This document shows, in pieces, positions 21,425 through 32,242 of a stretch of 64,000 nt of DNA (its first letter is position 1; each line of letters begins with the position of its first letter). The notes under the pieces were generated by a model. The model ran no database searches and was not told the origin of the DNA. It was given only the letters and a program-made list of their open reading frames with translations. Made by a program: the position numbers and the translations under genes. Where the stretch lies: the NCBI GenBank assembly GCA_014155875.1, contig JACEFZ010004117.1, positions 317,001 through 381,000 of the forward strand, given 5' to 3'. Source of the stretch: Cepaea nemoralis. Taxonomy: Eukaryota > Mollusca > Gastropoda > Stylommatophora > Helicidae.

Positions 21425-22639
21425 GAAATAAGACAGTAGTGATTAGGTGGGGCTGGTGGGGTAGAGGTGTAATGAAAGCGAGGGATCCAACCACATATAC
21501 GGTCGTAGTAATTCTTGTTGGTTGATGTGAGAATGTAATTAAGGAAGAGTGGGGTGTTCGTGTCGGTATCAAGTGTGTGGTGTTACGGGGTATGAGGGTG
21601 TGTATGGTCTCTGCCAGTGAAAATATATCAAGTGTGTGGTGGTAAGTGTGGTAGTAAGTGAAAGGGTGGGTTCGTCACCGAAAAGCTTATAAAGAAGGAT
21701 ATGGTGGTAAGGGGTATTAGTGGGCGATATAGCGATGTTTATAATAAGAGGATATAATCTGAAAAAAGAGTCTGGGCATAGTAATATAGTGAGGGGGGTC
21801 GTAGAGTGGTTGATGTCGATCGGGCCCGCAGATCACTGAAGAAGACTATCACCCCGTGTCAATACGGTTCCAGGTGCTTGAACTGTTCCTCTAGGCAATA
21901 TATCAGCGTAATCGTCTACACGAGTCTCCTTGTCTATAACAAATACATAAACACATACAAACACAACGACAACCATACAAGTATACATCAGACATCAACC
22001 ATACAATCAGGGCCACCTATACTTTTAGATTCAGACACACAAGTATAACGAAAACAGACATCCATACAAAAACACAACGATAGTCAACTACAAGCGCGCA
22101 TACAAGTATACAAAAACTCACACAAACTAACATAACGGAACATGAAAGAGCCTTAATTCAGGAGACCGGTAAAATGGCTTCTCATATAATAAACTCACAG
22201 GGCGCGCCCACGCGAGCAGGGGAAAAGGCGGGCTCACGGATCACAAGGTCTGTTTTCATTTGGTTTATTTTCGCTGATGGTATTTCGTTATTTCAAACGA
22301 ATGTAAAATAACACAAAAGTCATCTACACATCCTGTAACCACACTCAACCATACACAAGGCTTTTAACACACAAAAACAGTTGTGAATGTTAGCACGTTG
22401 ATAAGGCAATAGTGTACGGCAAATTAGATGTGCTTGAATATCTATAAATTGGTGGGGGAAGAAAAACATAGAAAACAGATCTGTCATATGGATTGATTAT
22501 GAAATAGACTACACTCGGCCTATTAAGACAGGGATACTTCGGATGTACACCAGAAAATATATGCAAAGATCATTGAAGGACAGCAATAGATATGCAGTCT
22601 TGTTTGTAGACAATGAACAGAACCATCTTTCCCCTACAA

Positions 22640-23175
22640 TTTAAGTGGTCACTCGACCACTTGACCACTGCTTGACCACGTCATTGATCACTTTAACCAC
22701 TACCATTATCTTAGGCACATCGTCCTCTACAATTTAAGTAGTGGTCACTCGACCACTTGACCACTACTTGACCACTGCTTGACCACTACTTGACCACTAA
22801 TTTACCACCCTTTAAGCATCACCATATCATTACAATCACTTTCTCCTAAAATTTATTCAGTTGACCACTTGACCACTGCTTGACCACTAATTTACCACCG
22901 TTTAATCATCACCATATCATTACAACTACTTTTCCCTAAAATTTTCTTAAAATTTCCCTCACTTAACCCCCGCTTGACCACTGCTTGACCACTAATTTAC
23001 CACCCTTTAAGCATTACCATGTCGCTACGACCAATTTTCCCTAAAATTTTCCTTGCTTGACCACTAATTTACCACCCGTTAATCATCACCATATCATTAC
23101 AATCACTTTTCCCTAAAATTTCCTCACTTGACCACTGCTTGACCAGTGTGTGACCAACCTTTGATCATCACCAAT
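22640..23175. repeat. Nested TTGACCACT repeats inside the TIR element
   Basis: A short motif (GCTTGACCACT / ACTTGACCACT) is embedded in a ~85-100-bp higher-order unit with ACTAATTTACCACC, ATCACCATATCATTAC and CCCTAAAATTT, about five copies. Confidence 0.85.
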
Positions 23176-23284
23176 TGTTGTTGGTCTAACACCTGATCGA
23201 CTCCCAGACTCACAAAACGCGACCACTTCTTGATCCTCATCAATAGTCTAACACTGGTTCGAGCCCCAGACTCCTACGACCATC

Positions 23285-24036
23285 GTTACTTTTTCAGATT
23301 ATACTGACCCTCTACACTTCTTATCACCTAATGATAATCAACCCTCTTTACTTTTCTTCAGTTGATAGTGACCCTCTACACCTCTTATCTTATTACATTT
23401 ATGACCACCGCTATATCTACCACTAATACCCACCCCTTATCTTACAACATATCCATTACTTTATAAGATTTCTTTTGTAATGATGGTAGTGAATAAGCTA
23501 CATCCCACCCTTTACTTTCACTAAGACACTACTATCACACTTGGTACCAACATTTGTAAATATACATGTGGTTGGAACCCTCGTTTTAATTACACCCCAC
23601 CTCTTACCCATCATCCCCACCTAAACACCACTGTCTTATTTTCACTGGCAGAGACCATACACACCCTCACACCCCGCCCTTGGCAGTGTATACCGCTTTC
23701 ACTATCTCGCCACTCATAGTTGTATAACACCACATTCATATACCCTACGTAACCAAAATATATAACTTACATCCCTTCAACCACCCCTCATACACTAATT
23801 ACTTTTACAGAACCAACATAGACACGAATACTTTTACCTTAATTACTTTCACAGAAACTTACCCGCCAACACCCGTCTAAAAAATAGACCCGTTCCCACT
23901 AGCTACCGCCAAGAAAATTTTTTACCCAGTCGGCAATTTTCCCAAAAAACCCACTCTGCAAATATTTCCTTCATAACACCCTATATGTCGCCATCTTGGA
24001 TGCGGATTGTGTGGATGAGTTTCAAAATATACTACT
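23285..24036 (-). repeat. Right arm of the long terminal inverted repeat
   Basis: The reverse complement aligns with the left arm. Long identical blocks occur at the outer ~170 bp and around GTATGGTCTCTGCCAGTG. There is no minisatellite in this arm. Confidence 0.75.
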
Positions 24037-24389
24037 ATAATAGCTACTGCACGGAGAGGACAGTGTCCGTGCTTGTCCAAGCAATGTGTAGCGTGTGAAC
24101 AGACCCGACTGGAGACGGTAGAGAGCAGACGTATCCTTAACCAATGCTATAGTTTCTAGGCAATAGGCAAACATTAAGCTGTTCATTTAGATTGTGATTT
24201 CAAGCATCATTTCTCACCACTTCATTGCATTCATGTTGTATAACGATGATGAAGTATAACGCTCGCAGAGCCATTCAAATGTCGGCTCTAAATAAATTGC
24301 ATTCCTTTCGCAAATGTCACGAGTTGTTATTTCGTGCGGTGCGAAAGTAGGGGAGTCCTGAGAATCTGCAGCGAACAAGTCGCTGACAG
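24037..24389 (+). repeat. 5' LTR, truncated (3' 353 bp only)
   Basis: Same length and ~99% identical to 32,499-32,851. It contains the polyadenylation signal AATAAA (24,291-24,296) but lacks the upstream ~256 bp with the TATA box found in the 3' LTR. The break at 24,036/24,037 is the right terminus of the TIR element. Without that promoter, transcription of this copy from its own LTR is unlikely. Confidence 0.85.
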
Positions 24390-24390
24390 G

Positions 24391-24640
24391 CAGGACCCCA
24401 ATTGGTGTCAGAATACAGTGAACCAACGCCAGCAGGCCAATTGGTGTCAGAATAACCAACGCCAGCAGAGAAATTGGTGTACACAGTGAACCAACGCCAG
24501 CAGAGCAGTCATAGCAGGCATTTGTTGTAATATTCAACGAACAGTTAACGCCAGCAGGCAAGTGGTGTTATAAACCACTGAACGAACGCCAGCTATCGAT
24601 TGGTATTAGAAAGTTCTGAACCAGCATCAGTTCATTGCAC
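24391..24640 (+). repeat. Leader tandem repeat containing PBS-like motifs
   Basis: Four to six degenerate copies of a ~36-40-bp unit combining TTGGTGTCAGAATA and GAACCAACGCCAGCAG. The primer-binding motif is thereby repeated. Confidence 0.75.
24403..24413 (+). promoter_or_regulatory. Primer-binding site, tRNA-Leu type
   Basis: TGGTGTCAGAA lies 13 bp after the LTR end. TGGTGTCAG is complementary to the CTGACACCA 3' end typical of leucine tRNAs. A second TGGTGTCAG is at 24,442-24,450 and degenerate versions follow. Confidence 0.6.
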
Positions 24641-25432
24641 GATTCAACATCATTACTGTGTGATATATTTCAAAGTAATGTAAATTTGTTTCCATACATG
24701 GCATAAAGAATTTTCTTTGGTGAATTATACGATCATACCATTTGTGGAGTGTGAACCACAATTGAGCCAAATTAAATCGCTAAAGTGTGAAATTCTACAA
24801 ATATTAATTTGAAAGTGTGTTATTATACAAAAATCAATAGAAATGTATACAATGATCATTGAATATTACCATCGTAACCACCGTGTACATTTCATTGCGT
24901 GTGATACAGCCATCAATGTCACCATTCTACGAAGTCAGTAAATAGATTAGCGACGAACTGAAGCCTAGAACGAAGATACACCATAGTCAGAAAGTGAAGA
25001 CAAGACGACATCGACTGTCATACGACGAATCATCTCACATATCATCTAACAATCATTCAGACGATCATATCAATCATCCATTAACACCATTTATCACTAT
25101 CTATCACATTTTTCCATTCATCATTCGCATGAAATATAAGCTTGTATTGACAACATAAGCGTGTGTCTAATTTTTGCTGCTCTACTAAACAGAAGCAGCC
25201 ATTTTGTTATCAAGTCAAATCATTTTGTAAGTGTGAAAGACAGCGGTGGAAGATCCCAAGAACCGTACCTTCCAAAGAATTAGATGAGTATATTTTCAGA
25301 ATATTTTGGTATGCTCTAAATTAATCATGCATCTTCTTTTCCAGTAAAGATGTATACTTTACTAACACATTATTGCAAACTATGGTGTGAATATTATTGT
25401 GATATCATTTTGAACTAACATTACGCCACAAA
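24641..25432. other. Leader of Gmr1-like copy B, non-coding
   Basis: AT-rich sequence between the PBS-like repeats and the presumed gag start. No frame or RNA gene was recognised. Short ATCATATCAATC-like repetition occurs at 25,025-25,095. Confidence 0.4.
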
Positions 25433-25613
25433 ATGGCGTCACTAAGTGAGTGCATCCAGGCAGGTAAAGAAATGGGCCACACTGAGAGAAAAGCTAGAAA
25501 AGTGGGCGGATCAAAAGTATAAAGAAGAATAGCTCGACATAGAGAAGAAACAGAAAGAAAAGCTGCTCTTGACAGAGATGAAAGAGCATTAGAAAGGCAA
25601 GCATCAAAAAGAA
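25433..25613 (+). pseudogene. Frameshifted N-terminus of gag, copy B
   Basis: An ATG at 25,433-25,435 opens with MASLSECIQAG, matching the start of Gag in copy A (MSTLDKCIEQG). Similarity to copy A then moves between frames and meets a stop before the long frame begins. At least one indel therefore separates the natural start from the uninterrupted frame, and the Met at 25,614 is internal. Confidence 0.65.
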
Positions 25614-28600
25614 ATGAAAGAGATCGAGGAAGTTACCAAACAGAAACAATTAGAGTTAGATCAAGTTACCAAACAGAAACAATTAGAGTTAGATCAAATT
25701 ACCAAACAGAAACAATTAGAGTCAGATCAAACTATCAAACAGAATCAGTTAGACTTAGATCATGCTAACAAACAAGCAGAGGAAGCCACCAAACAAAAGC
25801 AGATACAAGTAGATTCAGAGACTAAACTAAAGATGAAGGAAATGGAGGTAGATTCTAACATACAAATAGCCTCTAGCAAACAAAAGAGCCAAGAAGAACA
25901 GAACAAATTTAGTAAGTATAAGGGCCTTATCAAACCATACAGTGTAGGTGATTCAATTAGCGCATGGACTGAGAACATAGAATTCCAACTAAAGACACAG
26001 AAAATACCTTTAGATGATTGGGCAATGATTTACATGAGGAACCTCAGTGGGGAGCCGTTAAAAGTAATAGAATCCATACCTACAGAGCTAAGGAACAATT
26101 ATCAGTACATACACGATAGGATAATGCAACATTTTCTTTTAGACGCTACTGGGTACCAAATTCAATTCTCACAGATTAAGCCAAAAGCAACTGAAACCTT
26201 CTTAGACTATATCTCTAACGTGCAGAGCACATTTAAAAAGTGGACTAGAGCTGCTAAAGTAGGTAACAACTATGAAAAACTAGAAGAGCTGATGGTAATG
26301 GACAAAGTGATTTCTACCGTTCCTACCCCTTTTGCGAAGTTTTTACAACAGTCAGATATTGAGTCCATTCAGCAATTAGAGAAACGGGGGTCAGCTTATT
26401 TTTCATCTAATCGGGACATATTTAAAACTACATCACATGACACAGAAATTACAGCTTTTGCAAACAAAGTTCCTGATAGATCTTACAACCAGAAAGATTA
26501 CCGTAAGAAGGACAAACCATATCAGAAACCACCTCGATGTAACTATTGCAATCTTTTTCATCCGACTTACTCGATGTGTGATAAGAACCCCGCATATCCG
26601 TCACACTTAGAAGCAGTGTTGAAGAAGCAAGAAAGCAGAAGATCATCCTTTAAACGTGCTGTTAAATGTTATTTTTGTTCAAGTTATGGCCATTATAGTA
26701 ATAAATGTATGGGGAGACAGAGAATGAAGGCAAATAATGCAGCACTCATCGATACATCATCAGACGATGAGAGTGACATTGATCCGGAACTTGTGAATGT
26801 GTTGCCAACGAGTGAATGTCAGAGTGTAGCATCAGTAACAGATATTTTAGACTTTAAGAAATGTAAAGTATGCCATCAGTTTCATGCGGATGGTAAATTG
26901 GAATGTGGGCACATAATACCATGTTCAAATGAAGATGCTAACGCAGCGTGTGCCTCCAGAGGTAAACTTAAGTTCTACGATGCACTGGTCAATGGGCAAC
27001 CATGCCAATGTTTAGTTGATAGCGGGAGCACTCTACTGGGTTTAAGGAGAGAACTTGCTAGACCAGAAGATTATACGGGTGAATTTGTCAAATGCCGTAC
27101 TTTCTCTGGAACCATCGAGAAATATCCACTGGCAAAAGCGCATATCAATACCCTGTTCCTTACCGGCACATTTACGTGCGCTATCCTGCAAGATCCATGC
27201 ACGGATCTTATTTTAGGATGCCTAGATGCATTGAAAGAATGTACAGAAAACGACATAAGAGCCTGGAAACATACACATATGGCTAACGCTGTAACAAGGT
27301 CAGATACAGAAACAAACTATACTGACTTACAAAATGAAATGCTACAGCTATTAACACCAAGTGGTGCAGATACCAATACTACTCGACAGAAATTTATCGA
27401 GGCACAAAGCACCGACCAAACAATTACACCGTATTTTAAATTTTTGGGTGAACGAGCGAAAGTGACTAAGAATGCATCTTGGTACTTTAGAAAATTTTAC
27501 GGAATTCTCATGCGTTATTACACAAATAATAACCATGAAATTCAGCAGACGGTGTTACCTGTAACATACCGACAAAATGTGCTTAAAATCGCACATGAGT
27601 CACCGTTTGCTGGACATTTGGCTTATGATAAAACGCGAGCCAGAGTTCTGTCACACTTTTACTGGCCGAAATTCTGTTCGGACATAAAATCTTTCTGTCG
27701 TTCTTGTACTATTTGTCAACATCTTGTACGAAAGGGAAAGCATGTGACGGCCGAAGTTCAACGGTCATTATTAGCATCCAGACCATTTGAGTGTGTAGCG
27801 GTCGATATTGTTGGACCCCTGAATCAGGTGTCAAGCAAAGGAAACCGTTATATACTTACTCTCGTGGACCTATGCACCAGGTGGATCGAAGCGATCCCAC
27901 TCAAATACATCACCTCCAAAGATGTGGCAAATGTATTTTTGCACATATTTTCTCGCTTTGGCTTCCCACGATCTATCTTATCAGATCGGGGAACGCAGTT
28001 TATTTCGGCTGCTACGCAAGCCTTAACCAAATTGTTAGGAGTAGAGCAGCATTTCTGTACCCCGTATCACCCAATGAGCAACGGGATCATAGAAAAAATT
28101 AACGGGGATCTCAAACACATGCTGGCTAAAGTAACAGCGGAGAACCCATCTGATTGGGACACACTATTGCCAGCAGTGCTATTTGCCCATAGAGAAATTC
28201 CGCACTCGAGTACGGGTTTCTCACCTTTTGAGTTAGTTTATGGGGCGAACCCTCGAGGACCCCTAACCATCTACCATCAGCTAATCACTAGCTTACCAGA
28301 CAATCCAACAGCAGTAACACCGTATGAGATGGTAACCGAAACACGCGATAGAATAATGAAAGCGTGTGTAATAGCCAAAGCATCTTTGGAGAGGAAAGGA
28401 CAGATGTACCGCGATTATGCAAATAAGGGTGCGAAAACTATTCACCTCGAACCAAACCAGAAGGTTTTGCTTCTACTACCCGATAAACGTAATTTGTTAC
28501 TAACATCTTGGCAAGGGCCTTTCAACGTTGAACGTAAAATATCAGATGTGGATTATGAAATATCGATAAAAGGACACTTAAAGATATTTCATATCAACAT

Positions 28601-30302
28601 GCTGAAACCATATTTTTCACGACAAGAACAACAGACAGACGAACAAATTGCACCAACACCAAGCAATGAGACGACAGACGTACACAACACAACTTCACTA
28701 GTTAGGGCGACACACGACAGCGACAACGCAAACACACTTAGCCAGGTAACAGCACACACAGCTAGCACCACAACAGTATTGAACGAGACAGACGAAGACG
28801 AGATGGAATTACCAGTTCCTACGGTAGACACGACTGCGACCATTGACAGCATAAAGATAGAAACGAAACTGACAGATGACCAACGACGACAAATCATAGA
28901 GCTAGTGACAGAGTACAGAGACATATTCTCCGACATCCCAGGAAAGACAGATAGAATAGAACATTCTATCATTCTGACTGACACCACACCAATCAAGTGT
29001 CGACCGTATTCTATCCCTTTAAACTATAGGTCGAACCTCGACAAAGAAATTCTATCTCTCGAGTCGAGCGGAATTATTCAGAAATCTCAGTCAGAGTATT
29101 CTTTCCCTATTGTCCTTGTCGCCAAAAAGGACTCTACTATTCGACTCTGCGTCGATTATCGCCGCTTAAACAAAATAACCAAAATTGACGCTGAACCGAT
29201 TCCATCATGCGAGGATCTGATCTTGGACATGTCTACATCTCGCATATTTAGCAAGATTGACCTCACGAAAGGTTATTGGCAAGTCCCGATGGAAGTAAAT
29301 TCTATTCATCTAACAGCTTTCTCCACTCCTCTAGGACTTTATGAGTGGCGCTTTCTTCCTTTCGGCCTTCGTAACGCTCCAGCGACTTTTGTCCGTCTAA
29401 CTAGGGATCTTCTCCATGGGATGACCAATATTTCAACTTATATAGATGACATATGCATCCATACGGAAGACTGGACAACACACCTACTGAAACTTCGACA
29501 AGTCTTCGACAGGTTGCGATTATTTGGGCTCACAGCGAAGCCGACCAAAGTAGAGTTGGGCATGGAACAAATTGACTTCCTGGGTCATACCATCTGCAGG
29601 GGCCAATTAAAAACTGATGACAGAATCGTCACCAAGATTCTGAATTTGACAATGCCAACGACCAAGAAACAGGTCCGAAGTTTACTGGGTTTGGTAAACT
29701 ACTATAGTAAATTCATTCCAAATCTGGCGGAAATCACCAGTGTTTTTTCTAACATCTTAAAAGCTTCGGCTAAGTTATCTGTACAAGATGCAAGATTAAT
29801 TAGTGCGTTATCAAAATTGAAACATCTTTTCAGCGTTCCACCTATCCTTCGTATGCCTAACCCAAAACTCACTTATTTCTTACGCACAGATGCGAGTGCC
29901 ATATCCATATCTGGGATACTAGGACAGTTCTACGACGGGACGTTCCACCCCGTAATGTACGTAAGTCGCAAGATTACCCCTGCTGAATCAAAATACTCAG
30001 CATCAGAATTGGAGGGCCTCAGTTTGATCTATTGCGTCAAGAAATTTCATAGATTTTTGGCAGGAGCACAGTTTGTAATCGAATCCGATAACTCTCCGTT
30101 GTCTGTGATGCAGTCTGGACTTCCTAGCAATAACAGAATTTACAGGTGGGCTTTGATTCTCCAAAATTACACGTTTACCATCCAGCACTTAAAAGGAAGA
30201 TTGAACACTGTTGCGGACATTTTGAGTCGACCATCATCCATTGAAATACCTGATTTACAGGAAGGGATCGACCACAGACCACCAGAAACAGTGACACTGT
30301 AA
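25614..30302 (+). CDS. Gag-PR-INT-RT-RNase H polyprotein of Gmr1-like retrotransposon
   Basis: An uninterrupted 1,562-codon frame encodes the replication polyprotein. Domains: coiled-coil Gag start with ~11-residue KQKQLELDQ repeats (residues 1-60); capsid-like Gag (~75-270); Cys/His clusters at C309 and a CCHC knuckle at C352; protease DSGS at 469-472; integrase HHCC (~651-702); integrase core D731, D791, E827 (D-D35-E spacing); GPY/F-like region ~955-1000; acidic, Thr-rich linker; RT from ~1,090 with FLPFGLRNAPATF and YIDD at 1276-1279; RNase H with catalytic Asp near 1426. All key residues are visible. The Met used here is not the original start, because the first ~60 codons lie upstream in other frames. 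Integrase preceding RT sets it apart from ordinary gypsy elements. Whether this copy still makes protein is doubtful given the truncated 5' LTR. Confidence 0.9.
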   Translation: MKEIEEVTKQKQLELDQVTKQKQLELDQITKQKQLESDQTIKQNQLDLDHANKQAEEATKQKQIQVDSETKLKMKEMEVDSNIQIASSKQKSQEEQNKFSKYKGLIKPYSVGDSISAWTENIEFQLKTQKIPLDDWAMIYMRNLSGEPLKVIESIPTELRNNYQYIHDRIMQHFLLDATGYQIQFSQIKPKATETFLDYISNVQSTFKKWTRAAKVGNNYEKLEELMVMDKVISTVPTPFAKFLQQSDIESIQQLEKRGSAYFSSNRDIFKTTSHDTEITAFANKVPDRSYNQKDYRKKDKPYQKPPRCNYCNLFHPTYSMCDKNPAYPSHLEAVLKKQESRRSSFKRAVKCYFCSSYGHYSNKCMGRQRMKANNAALIDTSSDDESDIDPELVNVLPTSECQSVASVTDILDFKKCKVCHQFHADGKLECGHIIPCSNEDANAACASRGKLKFYDALVNGQPCQCLVDSGSTLLGLRRELARPEDYTGEFVKCRTFSGTIEKYPLAKAHINTLFLTGTFTCAILQDPCTDLILGCLDALKECTENDIRAWKHTHMANAVTRSDTETNYTDLQNEMLQLLTPSGADTNTTRQKFIEAQSTDQTITPYFKFLGERAKVTKNASWYFRKFYGILMRYYTNNNHEIQQTVLPVTYRQNVLKIAHESPFAGHLAYDKTRARVLSHFYWPKFCSDIKSFCRSCTICQHLVRKGKHVTAEVQRSLLASRPFECVAVDIVGPLNQVSSKGNRYILTLVDLCTRWIEAIPLKYITSKDVANVFLHIFSRFGFPRSILSDRGTQFISAATQALTKLLGVEQHFCTPYHPMSNGIIEKINGDLKHMLAKVTAENPSDWDTLLPAVLFAHREIPHSSTGFSPFELVYGANPRGPLTIYHQLITSLPDNPTAVTPYEMVTETRDRIMKACVIAKASLERKGQMYRDYANKGAKTIHLEPNQKVLLLLPDKRNLLLTSWQGPFNVERKISDVDYEISIKGHLKIFHINMLKPYFSRQEQQTDEQIAPTPSNETTDVHNTTSLVRATHDSDNANTLSQVTAHTASTTTVLNETDEDEMELPVPTVDTTATIDSIKIETKLTDDQRRQIIELVTEYRDIFSDIPGKTDRIEHSIILTDTTPIKCRPYSIPLNYRSNLDKEILSLESSGIIQKSQSEYSFPIVLVAKKDSTIRLCVDYRRLNKITKIDAEPIPSCEDLILDMSTSRIFSKIDLTKGYWQVPMEVNSIHLTAFSTPLGLYEWRFLPFGLRNAPATFVRLTRDLLHGMTNISTYIDDICIHTEDWTTHLLKLRQVFDRLRLFGLTAKPTKVELGMEQIDFLGHTICRGQLKTDDRIVTKILNLTMPTTKKQVRSLLGLVNYYSKFIPNLAEITSVFSNILKASAKLSVQDARLISALSKLKHLFSVPPILRMPNPKLTYFLRTDASAISISGILGQFYDGTFHPVMYVSRKITPAESKYSASELEGLSLIYCVKKFHRFLAGAQFVIESDNSPLSVMQSGLPSNNRIYRWALILQNYTFTIQHLKGRLNTVADILSRPSSIEIPDLQEGIDHRPPETVTL

Positions 30303-32226
30303 TGGTAGATAACTCAGTGCCGTATGTGGTCATTATGATACATTGTAAGTGCGTTATCATCGCCAAATATGTAACCTGTGTGAAAGTAACAGTGCTATGA
30401 GAAGTGTAACGAACAGACGCAGAAGTAACATGCGCTGACACACACATAAGCTAGAAGAACATTAAAGTGTTAGCTATGAACCTACATAACTTAGTAGGAA
30501 ACTATATTTATACACTATCCACGAAGGAGAGCATAGAAGACTTTGCCGAAATGAACTATGTTATAATAGTCTACAAAGAGTATTGCTCCATCTTCACAAC
30601 GCAAAGGAGGACGTCGATTTAGTGTAATTAGATATAGAAATGTAACTGTGATATATGTATATTATTATTTTATTAACAGTACCTATAACTTCATTTTTCT
30701 ATTAATAATTGAATTGCAAATTGTTCAAATGCATATATAACTTTATTTTGTTATTTGGTAGTTAGAAATCACCATTATTTAGTTAATAACCCATTTAATA
30801 GAACACCAATTATAGAAATACGATTGTTAGATATTATATTAGTTTATTACCATATAATCATAATCATTTATAAATTCATTTATCTAAAATATCATTTCCA
30901 AACTAACCCAACCATTTAGGAATTAATATCATCTTTTTCACAAATAACACTTTAAGGTAATTAACCCAATTCACTTAAATGAAAGTATTTATTAGATTAT
31001 TTCCCTTGAGGGTAATTTAGGTCAGCACACCAAAACTATGTGAGTTACTACTACAGGATCGGTAACAAACCATCCTCATAACTATGTGTAATATGTATAG
31101 ACATGACACGTGCAAACAAAACGCACAGTCATTTGGCGTGATTACTGTTATAATTCAGCCAATCGTTTATTGTATATATGTAATATTCATGTATTTGATG
31201 CTATGAAACATATTTTAATGACGAGAGAATGTTTGAGTGAAAGAAAGGTATGAAAGTGAATGAAAGATGTATGCAAGAAGAATAAATGCGAGGAGAGAAT
31301 GCGAAAATTAGTAAACATTGAAAGAAAGAGAGCGAGAGAGAAAGACAGCGGAAAATTTTTCCACCGCTGTAAACGTCTTATTTTGACTTGTCTGTGTCAT
31401 CTGTGTAGCAATGTGTTGTCGAGTTTTTATGTGTGTTACTGCCATACTTTAATAGAGTATATAGAGAACGTACTTTGAGCTTCAGAAAGCGGAGTTGTGG
31501 TCACAAATAAGAATAACGAACGTTTGTAACCACAATAAACCGATTTACGGCGCTCGAAGGAACACACACATTTAGTACACTAACGCATACACATGTTAGA
31601 GAGTTAAGTACACTGTAGTTTATTAGAAAACACGCAAACAAACAGGAAAACAAACACATAAAAGTTGCACACACTATTCAGTTCAAAGAACAATAACTTT
31701 AAATTCAGGGGACACAATAACTTCTTAGAAACCTTAATGTAACAGTGAATATAGCTTTTCACAAGCGGAAGCGAGAAGGTGAAAAGTAGAACTATGTGTA
31801 TAAGAGTTGGAGGGGATATTAATGGGAACATGAACACTTTGTGCTCATGTGTTGTACTCAGAATAGAGTCAACTTGTATGTGTGTTGTCATGTCGGGCAA
31901 TTTGAGGACAGGTCAAGACAGAAGTCAATAGGTGAAAGTCAAAAGACATAGGGTCAAACGACGGAAGCCAGGACATAAGTCATAAGACAATGGTTCCGGT
32001 CCAAAACAATTCCCAAAGATATCTATAGAGCCAACTATACTGATACATGGGCTACTTAATTAGCCAAGTGAAAAGGTAAAGCAGTGTGAGTAAAGGAAGA
32101 AGAGAGTTGTTCTATCCCCAAACTAGAGAGTTTAACTTATTGGATATCTGACAAAATTGGAGCAACCAATTTTTCTTTGTGACCAGAAGTGTTACAAACA
32201 TGAGTTAAAGGGAAGTAACACTTCAC
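30303..32226. other. 3' non-coding part of Gmr1-like copy B
   Basis: AT-rich sequence between the stop codon and the polypurine tract. No env-like frame with signal peptide or membrane anchor was recognised on the plus strand. Confidence 0.5.
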
Positions 32227-32240
32227 AGAGAGGAGGGGAG
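32227..32240 (+). promoter_or_regulatory. Polypurine tract
   Basis: AGAGAGGAGGGGAG directly precedes CC and the LTR start TGTCAAG, the expected site of plus-strand priming. Confidence 0.7.
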
Positions 32241-32242
32241 CC

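Larger units (their letters stand above)
19981..21800 (+). repeat. Left arm of the long terminal inverted repeat (interrupted)
   Basis: 19,981-20,322 and 21,425-21,800 together match the reverse complement of ~23,285-24,036. Between them lie the 36-bp array and a second copy of 154 bp of arm sequence. Confidence 0.75.
19981..24036. mobile_element. Long-TIR (foldback or MULE-like) element, 4,056 bp, no transposase seen
   Basis: The left end (AGTAGTATATTTTGAAACTC) reappears as its reverse complement at the right end (ending TTTCAAAATATACTACT at 24,036). Inverted similarity continues for roughly 750-820 bp per arm, covering GCCGACTGGGTAAAAAATTT, GTATGGTCTCTGCCAGTGAAAA and TATAATCTGAAAAA, once the inserted minisatellite block in the left arm is discounted. 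The centre (~21,800-23,280) holds A/C-rich sequence and nested repeats, with no coding frame longer than ~80 codons and no recognisable transposase. No matching TSD can be read because the right side abuts a truncated LTR. Superfamily unresolved. Confidence 0.75.

Noticed and set aside
30303..32226. A possible env gene in the LTR element
   Set aside because: No plus-strand frame with signal peptide, transmembrane segment or cleavage motif was seen.
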